A DNA stretch of 64,000 bases, from the NCBI GenBank assembly GCA_017307275.1, contig JAFKFK010000031.1, forward strand, positions 44,319 to 108,318, given 5' to 3'. Origin of the DNA: Alphaproteobacteria bacterium (GTDB taxonomy: Bacteria; Pseudomonadota; Alphaproteobacteria; Reyranellales; Reyranellaceae). A model generated the notes under the pieces. That model ran no database searches. It saw nothing but the letters and a program-made list of their open reading frames with translations, and was not told where the DNA came from. Positions 58,852-64,000 of the stretch are shown here, one piece after another. The first letter of the stretch is position 1. Every line of letters begins with the position of its first letter. Both the position numbers and the translations under genes were made by a program.

Positions 58852-59778
58852 TCAGCGCCGCGCCGCGAAGGCCAGCGCCCGGTCGATGGCGGCCCGCACC
58901 GCATCGCTGTCGGTCGCGGCATCGAAGTTGTGCGGCGCGCCCGGCACGTTGATCAGCTCGAAGGCGACGTCGGCCGCCAGGAGCTCGGCAGTCGTCTCGT
59001 CGAGCAGCTTCAGCAGCCCCGGAAGGGCATCGCCGCCGCCGCGCAGAATCAGGAGTTGCGTGCGCTGGCTGGCGAGCCGCTTGGCGGCGGCCGACAGGCT
59101 CATGCGCGTGGTCAGCGTGGCGTCAGTGACGGCGGCGGTCGGACTGCCCGGCACGACGCCGGTTGAGGGGTAGAACATGGCGACGCGATCGACCCTCAGG
59201 GGGCGGCTGTCGCTGAGCAGCTCCGGCACGAAGAGACCGCCGGCCGAGAAAACGAAGGCGCCGAGACGCTGTGTGTCCAGGCCGCGGGCAGGCCCTTCCT
59301 TGGCGAGCCAGGCGAGAACCGCGTCGGTTTCGCCGAGCGCTTGATCGAGGCGGCGGCGCGGCACGCCCAGCGAATGGTCGAACATCACGGAGGCGACGCC
59401 GCTCGCCGCCAACGCGGTCCCCCAGTCGCGAAAGACCTGCCAGGCCTTGGGTCGGATCGTGGCTTCGTCGGGCAGGCCACCATGCAGCAGCAGCACGACG
59501 GGGACCGGTTTGCCGCTGGCCGGCTGCGGAAAGACAAGGTCGATTTCGATTGGCGTGCCATCGGCGCGCTTGCCGACCTCGATGCTGCGTCGGTCGACGT
59601 TGGCGGCGTCGCGCAGTGGGTGCCGGAGCGGTGCCTTGGTTGCGGCGATATAGCGGGCGATCGCCTGGGCGCGGGCATCGTCGGCCGCGGGGGCGGAGGG
59701 GGAAGGCGTCTGCGCGGGCAAGGGCGTCGACCAGGCTGCCATCATCGCGAGCGATCCGAGCAATCCGACGATTTTCAT
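58852..59778 (-). CDS. Secreted alpha/beta hydrolase
   Basis: A 308-residue alpha/beta-hydrolase-fold protein with a signal peptide (MKIVGLLGSLAMMAAWSTPLPAQ). It has the oxyanion HGG in VVLLLHGGLPDEA, the nucleophile elbow FVFSAGGLF (Ser instead of a strict GxSxG) and a terminal catalytic His in GAPHNFD. It resembles dienelactone-hydrolase-like periplasmic esterases. ATG 59778 has GGGGA 9 bases upstream; a TTG at 59784 is less well spaced. Confidence 0.85.
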   Translation of the reverse strand: MKIVGLLGSLAMMAAWSTPLPAQTPSPSAPAADDARAQAIARYIAATKAPLRHPLRDAANVDRRSIEVGKRADGTPIEIDLVFPQPASGKPVPVVLLLHGGLPDEATIRPKAWQVFRDWGTALAASGVASVMFDHSLGVPRRRLDQALGETDAVLAWLAKEGPARGLDTQRLGAFVFSAGGLFVPELLSDSRPLRVDRVAMFYPSTGVVPGSPTAAVTDATLTTRMSLSAAAKRLASQRTQLLILRGGGDALPGLLKLLDETTAELLAADVAFELINVPGAPHNFDAATDSDAVRAAIDRALAFAARR

Positions 59779-59879
59779 GGTCAAGGTCCCCGTCCGGCTT
59801 CAAGGCACCGCACAGGGCGGTGGGCCGGAAGCTAGGCCATGGCGGGGGACGGCACGGTGCCGCGATTGCCAATTTGACG

Positions 59880-60581
59880 TCAGTGCCCGAGGTAACTCTT
59901 GCGCAAGCCAGGATGCTCTGCGAGTTCGGCTGCCGGGCCCTGCAGCGCAATACGGCCGTTCTCCAGCACATAGGCACGGTGGGCGATCGTGAGCGACTGC
60001 ATGACATTCTGCTCGACCAGCAGGATCGCGAGGCCGTCGGCATTGAGGCGGCCGATCAGAGCGAACATCTCTTCGACCAGCAGGGGCGAGAGGCCCAGCG
60101 AGGGTTCGTCGAGGATCAGCAGCCGGGGTTCGGCCATCAAGCCGCGGCCGATCGCCAGCATCTGCTGTTCGCCACCCGAGAGCGTGCCGGCAGCTTGGCG
60201 GAGCCGTTCGCGCAAACGCGGAAAAGTCGCCAGCACGCGCTCCAGATTCTGCGCCCGGGCAGGTTTGCCACGGCGGTAACTGCCGAGTTCGAGATTGTCG
60301 CGCACCGTCAGATTGGGAAAGACGCGGCGGCCTTCGGGCACCTGCACGAGACCGGCTTCGACGATCTGCATCGACGGAGTTCCGGCGATGTCCTTGCCAT
60401 CGAAGCGAATGTTCCCGCCGAAGGGCCGGTAGAGGCCGGAGATGTTGTTGTTCAGCGTCGATTTGCCCGCACCATTGCTGCCCAGCAGGGCCACGATCTC
60501 GCCGGCCGCCACGCTAAGGTCGATGCCGCGCAGGACCTCGATCGGGCCATAGCCCGCGCGCAAGGCCGAGACCTCAAGCAC
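59880..60581 (-). CDS. LivF-like ABC transporter ATP-binding protein 2
   Basis: A 233-residue ATPase: Walker A GSNGAGKST, VPEGRRVFPNLTVRDNL, signature LSGGEQQMLAIGRGLM, Walker B LLILDEPSLGLSP and VEQNV. The last gene of the second Liv operon; its start overlaps the LivG-like stop by 8 bases. Confidence 0.93.
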   Translation of the reverse strand: MLEVSALRAGYGPIEVLRGIDLSVAAGEIVALLGSNGAGKSTLNNNISGLYRPFGGNIRFDGKDIAGTPSMQIVEAGLVQVPEGRRVFPNLTVRDNLELGSYRRGKPARAQNLERVLATFPRLRERLRQAAGTLSGGEQQMLAIGRGLMAEPRLLILDEPSLGLSPLLVEEMFALIGRLNADGLAILLVEQNVMQSLTIAHRAYVLENGRIALQGPAAELAEHPGLRKSYLGH

Positions 60582-61302
60582 GCAATATCCTGGCGGCGCC
60601 GGGGCCGAGATAGGCTTCGACGACCTGTGGGTCCTCGGCGATGGCCGCGGGCGTGCCCTCGGCGATCATGCGGCCCTGGTTCAGCACATAGACCCGTTCG
60701 GCGAGCGAGGTGACAGCCTGCATCACATGCTCGATCAGCAGGATCGTGACGCCGGAAGCGCGGATATCCTTGATGACGCCCACGATCTCGACGATCTCCG
60801 TCGGGTTGAGGCCCGCCATCACCTCGTCGAGAAGCAACAGGCGCGGCCCCGTCGCGAGCGCTCGGGCGAGTTCCAGCCGCTTGCGGCCGGCCACGGTGAG
60901 GTCGGCCCCACGCCGGTCGAGCTGGTCGGCCATGCCGACCGTGGCCGCGACCGCCTCGGCTTCGCGGGCTGCCAGATGGCGGTCGGCAATGCGGAAATAG
61001 GCGCCGACCATGATGTTCTCGCGCACGCTGATGCCGGCGAAGGGCTGTGTGATCTGGAAGGTGCGGACCATGCCGGCGGCACAGATGCGGTGCGGTGCCA
61101 GACCCGTGATCTCCTTGCCGTCGAACGCGACCGTGCCGGCGTCGGGCCGATGGAAGCCGGCGATGGTGGCGAACAGGGTCGTCTTGCCCGCGCCGTTCGG
61201 TCCGATGAGTCCCACGATCTCGCCCTGCCTCACGTCGAGCGAGGCGTGATCCACGGCCTTGAGGCCGCCGAACGCCTTCGAGATGTCGCGGACCTCAAGC
61301 AC
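60574..61302 (-). CDS. LivG-like ABC transporter ATP-binding protein 2
   Basis: A 242-residue ATPase: Walker A GPNGAGKTT, GMVRTFQITQPFAGISVRENIM, degenerate signature LTVAGRKRLELARALATGP with Walker B LLLLDEVMAGLNP, and the IEHVMQA switch. GTG 61302 overlaps the LivM-like stop by 8 bases. Confidence 0.93.
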   Translation of the reverse strand: MLEVRDISKAFGGLKAVDHASLDVRQGEIVGLIGPNGAGKTTLFATIAGFHRPDAGTVAFDGKEITGLAPHRICAAGMVRTFQITQPFAGISVRENIMVGAYFRIADRHLAAREAEAVAATVGMADQLDRRGADLTVAGRKRLELARALATGPRLLLLDEVMAGLNPTEIVEIVGVIKDIRASGVTILLIEHVMQAVTSLAERVYVLNQGRMIAEGTPAAIAEDPQVVEAYLGPGAARILRA

Positions 61303-62257
61303 GTGCCGGTCCTCGGCGGAACAGGCCCATCAGCCCGTTGGGCAGGCGGGCCACGATCAGCACCAGCATGATGCCGTAGACGATGAGGCTGAGAGGCTGG
61401 ACGTTCTTCAGCGCCGGCACGACGCTCGCCAGCCAGCGCGTCGCCTCGTTGATGCCCATCAGGGTGAAGGAGCCGATCAGGGGACCGAAGATGGTGCCGG
61501 CACCTCCCACCATGCTGACCAGCAGCATCTCGACCGACTTGTCGACGCCGAAGGCGATGGACGGATCGATGTAGAGATACTTCTGTGCATAGAAGGTGCC
61601 TCCGGCGGCACACATCGCGCCAGAGAGGGGCAGCACCTTCACCTTTTCGGCGAAGACGTCGATGCCCAGTGCCCGTGCCGCATCCTCGTTCTCGCGAATG
61701 GCGACCAGACGGGCGCCGAAGCGGCTGCGCGTCAGATGCCAGGCGATGGCCACCGAGACGAGGCAGAGCAGGAGGGCGAGGTAGTAGATCCAGATCGGGT
61801 CCTTGAACTGGAAGTTGATGGGCCTCTGATCGGCCTTGATCAACATGCCGAGCCCACCTTTCGTAAAGGGCACCGAATTGGCGAGAATCCGAAAGACTTC
61901 AGCGAAGGCCAGGGTGATCAGCGCAAAGTAGGAGCCGCGCAGGCCAGCGCGGAAGGAAAGCACGGCGATCATCCAGCCAACGACACCGCCCATTGCCGTG
62001 GCGACAGGCCAGGCGAGCCAGGGGTTCCAACCGTAGGTCACCTGCAGGATCGTCGAGGTGTAGGCGCCGGTACCGAAGAAGACGACATGGCCGAACGAGG
62101 TCTGGCCCGCGAAGCCACCGGCGATGTTCCATGACTGGCCGATGAAGGCGGTGAAGAACACCAGCATGCCGATGTTCACCAGATAGTTCGGCACCAGCAG
62201 CGGATAGACGATGGCTGCGGCGAGGCCGGCCGCGCAGAGCAGCGCCGCGCGGGTCAC
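61295..62257 (-). CDS. LivM-like ABC permease
   Basis: A 320-residue permease with about eight to ten helices: QSWNIAGGFAGQTSFGHVVFFGTGAYTSTIL, ITLAFAEVFRILANS and SMVGGAGTIFGPLIGSFTLMGINE. GTG 62257 overlaps the LivH-like stop by 4 bases; the frame stays open upstream inside livH without homology. Unlike the first cluster, H and M are separate here. Confidence 0.93.
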   Translation of the reverse strand: MTRAALLCAAGLAAAIVYPLLVPNYLVNIGMLVFFTAFIGQSWNIAGGFAGQTSFGHVVFFGTGAYTSTILQVTYGWNPWLAWPVATAMGGVVGWMIAVLSFRAGLRGSYFALITLAFAEVFRILANSVPFTKGGLGMLIKADQRPINFQFKDPIWIYYLALLLCLVSVAIAWHLTRSRFGARLVAIRENEDAARALGIDVFAEKVKVLPLSGAMCAAGGTFYAQKYLYIDPSIAFGVDKSVEMLLVSMVGGAGTIFGPLIGSFTLMGINEATRWLASVVPALKNVQPLSLIVYGIMLVLIVARLPNGLMGLFRRGPARA

Positions 62258-63126
62258 GCCTTGCTCCCGAACAGGCCGGTGGGCTTCAGCAGCAGGATCA
62301 GGATGAAGATCAGCGAGATCCCGATTTGGCCCAGTTGCTCGCCGAGGAACAGGCCGCCCAGTGATTCGGTGATGCCGATCACCAGCCCGCCGACCGCTGC
62401 ACCCACGAAGCTGCCCATGCCGCCCAGCACGACGATGGTGAAGGCGACGAGTACGAAGGCATGTCCCGAAGAGGGCGTGACGTAATAGGTCGGCATCAGC
62501 AGGCAGGCCGCCGCGCCGAGACAGGCAATGCCGATGCCGTAGGAGACGGCGAAGACCGTCTCGACATCGATGCCGACCAGCCGTGCGCCCTGCCGTTCCT
62601 TGGCGACGGCACGGATCGCCTTGCCGGTGTCGCTCAGGGCCATGTAGAGCGCGAGCGCGGCGCAGAGGATCAGCGCGGCGACGAAGGAAATGATCTTGGG
62701 GAGCGGCAGGAAGGCCGCGCCCAGCTCGACGAAGGTCCCGGCATAGGGAACGTCTATCGTCTGCGTGTTGCCGCCGAAGAAGAGGAGGGCGGCATTGTCG
62801 AACACGATCGAGAGGCCGAGCGTGATCAACAGGATGTTTTCGTCGCGGCCGTGATTGTAGCGGCCGATCAGCAGACGATAGAGGACGAAGCCAAAGGCAA
62901 AGGAACCGGCGATCACCAGGGGCAGCGCGGCATAGGGGTCGATGCCCGCCAGCCGCCACAGCCAGAAGACGGCGTACATGGCCAGCATCAGCAGGCTGCC
63001 GTGCGCGAAATTGATGATGTGAAGCACGCCATAGATCAGCGTGAGACCCACGGCCACCAGCACATAGATGCCACCGGCCAGCAGGCCGTTCAGGACGCCG
63101 GCGAGGAGGAATGCGGGATCGAGCAC
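62254..63126 (-). CDS. LivH-like ABC permease
   Basis: A 290-residue permease: GVLNGLLAGGIYVLVAVGLTLIYGVLHIINFAHGSLLMLAMY at the start (diagnostic), ILLITLGLSIVFDNAALLFFGG, and GGMGSFVGAAVGGLVIGITESLGGLFLG. It starts at GTG 63126, 32 bases after the binding-protein gene. Confidence 0.93.
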   Translation of the reverse strand: MLDPAFLLAGVLNGLLAGGIYVLVAVGLTLIYGVLHIINFAHGSLLMLAMYAVFWLWRLAGIDPYAALPLVIAGSFAFGFVLYRLLIGRYNHGRDENILLITLGLSIVFDNAALLFFGGNTQTIDVPYAGTFVELGAAFLPLPKIISFVAALILCAALALYMALSDTGKAIRAVAKERQGARLVGIDVETVFAVSYGIGIACLGAAACLLMPTYYVTPSSGHAFVLVAFTIVVLGGMGSFVGAAVGGLVIGITESLGGLFLGEQLGQIGISLIFILILLLKPTGLFGSKA

Positions 63127-63158
63127 GCCGGTTGCGCGCCTGTCTTTGGCTGGCGTCC

Positions 63159-64000
63159 TCAGCCGAGCTTCGGCTTGGGGAATACCGCCTTGGCCGAGGC
63201 GAACTCCTCGGGCGCGATCACCTCGATATCGCCCTTGAGCGATTGCATGACGGCTGGCCGGCCACCCTGGTTCTGGCCGTTCACGAACTTGGTCGGGCCG
63301 TAGGGCAGGAGATCGGCCTTGTAGGTCGAGCCGGCGAGGGCGGCCGTGAGCTTCTCCTTGTCCGCTGACCCTGCGTGTTCGAGCGCATCGGCCAGCAGCA
63401 TGACGTTGGAGTAGGTGAGGTAGACTTCGAAGGTGAAGAGCGCGCCCGCGGCTTCGACGCGCTTCTTCAATTCCTGCGCCTTGGCGCTCTTCGGATTGAA
63501 CCAGTGATTGACGTCCATCATGTACTGCGAGACGTCGGGCATATCCTTGACGAACTTGTAGTTGAAGCCTCCGCCCAGGATCGAATAGAAGCCCGCGACA
63601 TTGACCTTCTGCTGGAAGAGCGTGCGCGCCAGCAGCATGTATTCGTTGCCGTAGTTCGACATCATAACAATGTCCGGCGCCATGGACCGGATACGCAGTG
63701 CGATGTTGTCGAAGTTGCGTGTTGGATTATCGTGCGCGATCAGCTCCTTCGCCGTGATTCCGACCGACGGCAGCTTGCCGGCCAGCAGCTTGGCGGTGCC
63801 GGTGCCGAACTCGCCGGATTCGTGGACGATCACTGCGGTCTTGGCGACATTGTTGGCGGCCTTGTTCAGGGCACCCAGCGAGGCGATGCCGTCGTCGACA
63901 CAGACGCCGAAACCGGGCTTCAGGCGAAACACGTTCTTCAGGCCGCGGTTCACGATCAGGTCCGAGGCGCCGACGTCGATCAGGAAGGGTGTGTTGTACT
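63159..64000 (-). CDS. Liv-type ABC substrate-binding protein 2, partial
   Basis: The C-terminal 280 residues of a type I periplasmic binding protein; the N-terminus lies beyond the window edge, as the frame is still open at 64000. Visible segments are AKTAVIVHESGEFGTGTAKLLAGKLPSVGI, IRSMAPDIVMMSNYGNEYMLLARTLFQ and VYLTYSNVMLLADALEHAGSADKEKLTAAL. First gene of the second Liv operon. The ligand is not predictable. Confidence 0.9.
   Translation of the reverse strand, partial: YNTPFLIDVGASDLIVNRGLKNVFRLKPGFGVCVDDGIASLGALNKAANNVAKTAVIVHESGEFGTGTAKLLAGKLPSVGITAKELIAHDNPTRNFDNIALRIRSMAPDIVMMSNYGNEYMLLARTLFQQKVNVAGFYSILGGGFNYKFVKDMPDVSQYMMDVNHWFNPKSAKAQELKKRVEAAGALFTFEVYLTYSNVMLLADALEHAGSADKEKLTAALAGSTYKADLLPYGPTKFVNGQNQGGRPAVMQSLKGDIEVIAPEEFASAKAVFPKPKLG

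Overview
The window is a gene-dense, high-GC bacterial chromosome segment from an alphaproteobacterium. The block tRNA-Ala / FYDLN-type zinc-ribbon protein / aroA / cmk / rpsA / ihfB / lapA is a conserved alphaproteobacterial arrangement. The many branched-chain-amino-acid-type ABC transporters, CoA ligases and transferases suggest a metabolically versatile soil or water organism, perhaps near Rhodospirillales/Reyranella; that placement is inference. I see no IS element, prophage, integrase, CRISPR array or rRNA.

Layout. 1-1.3 kb: remnant or out-of-frame lipoprotein gene, a secreted coiled-coil protein, and a gap. 1.3-8.3 kb: tRNA-Ala(GGC), FYDLN protein, aroA-cmk-rpsA, then ihfB-lapA, an ornithine cyclodeaminase-family gene and an acetyltransferase. 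8.3-11.8 kb: class III CoA-transferase divergent from an acyl-CoA ligase, then a MarR regulator. 11.9-18.6 kb: a tightly coupled six-gene operon (every junction a 4-bp overlap) encoding a molybdenum hydroxylase (FAD subunit plus fused FeS/Mo chain), a 6-hydroxynicotinate-reductase-like FeS protein, a UPF0280 (ApbE-like fold) protein, a DUF1185 protein and a SnoaL-like protein. 18.7-27.7 kb: a complete Liv-type ABC importer (with fused LivH-LivM), an orphan hydantoinase A subunit and two tandem enolase-superfamily enzymes. 27.7-33.3 kb: GMC oxidoreductase, aspartate dehydrogenase and amidase on one strand; RraA-like, VOC and flavin-binding genes on the other. Together 11-33 kb looks like an uptake-and-degradation island for a nitrogen-containing, probably heterocyclic, compound. 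The order uptake, Mo-hydroxylation, ferredoxin-type ring reduction, ring opening by amidase/hydantoinase, deamination and aldol cleavage is inferred.

33.3-45 kb: secreted protein, Baeyer-Villiger-type monooxygenase, RND efflux pair, a TPR protein ending in a Kazal-like inhibitor module, an ArsR regulator followed by three tandem SRPBCC proteins (with a 32-bp palindrome centred on the arsR start), a tandem Usp protein, a phosphatase/sulfurtransferase-like gene and a VUT (queuosine precursor) transporter. 45-52 kb: DUF4142, queC, CBS protein, an SDR lacking most of its catalytic residues coupled to a P1 peptidase, crcB, an HI0933-type flavoprotein, a SnoaL-like protein and an amidase. 52-58 kb: Dpp/Opp-type peptide ABC transporter. 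58-64 kb: AraC regulator, secreted esterase and a second Liv-type ABC operon whose binding-protein gene runs off the window end.

Regulatory signals worth noting are an IHF consensus site over the ihfB -10 box, a structured leader before rpsA, the arsR palindrome, a 5-codon minicistron before the first enolase-superfamily gene, and hairpins at several gene ends.
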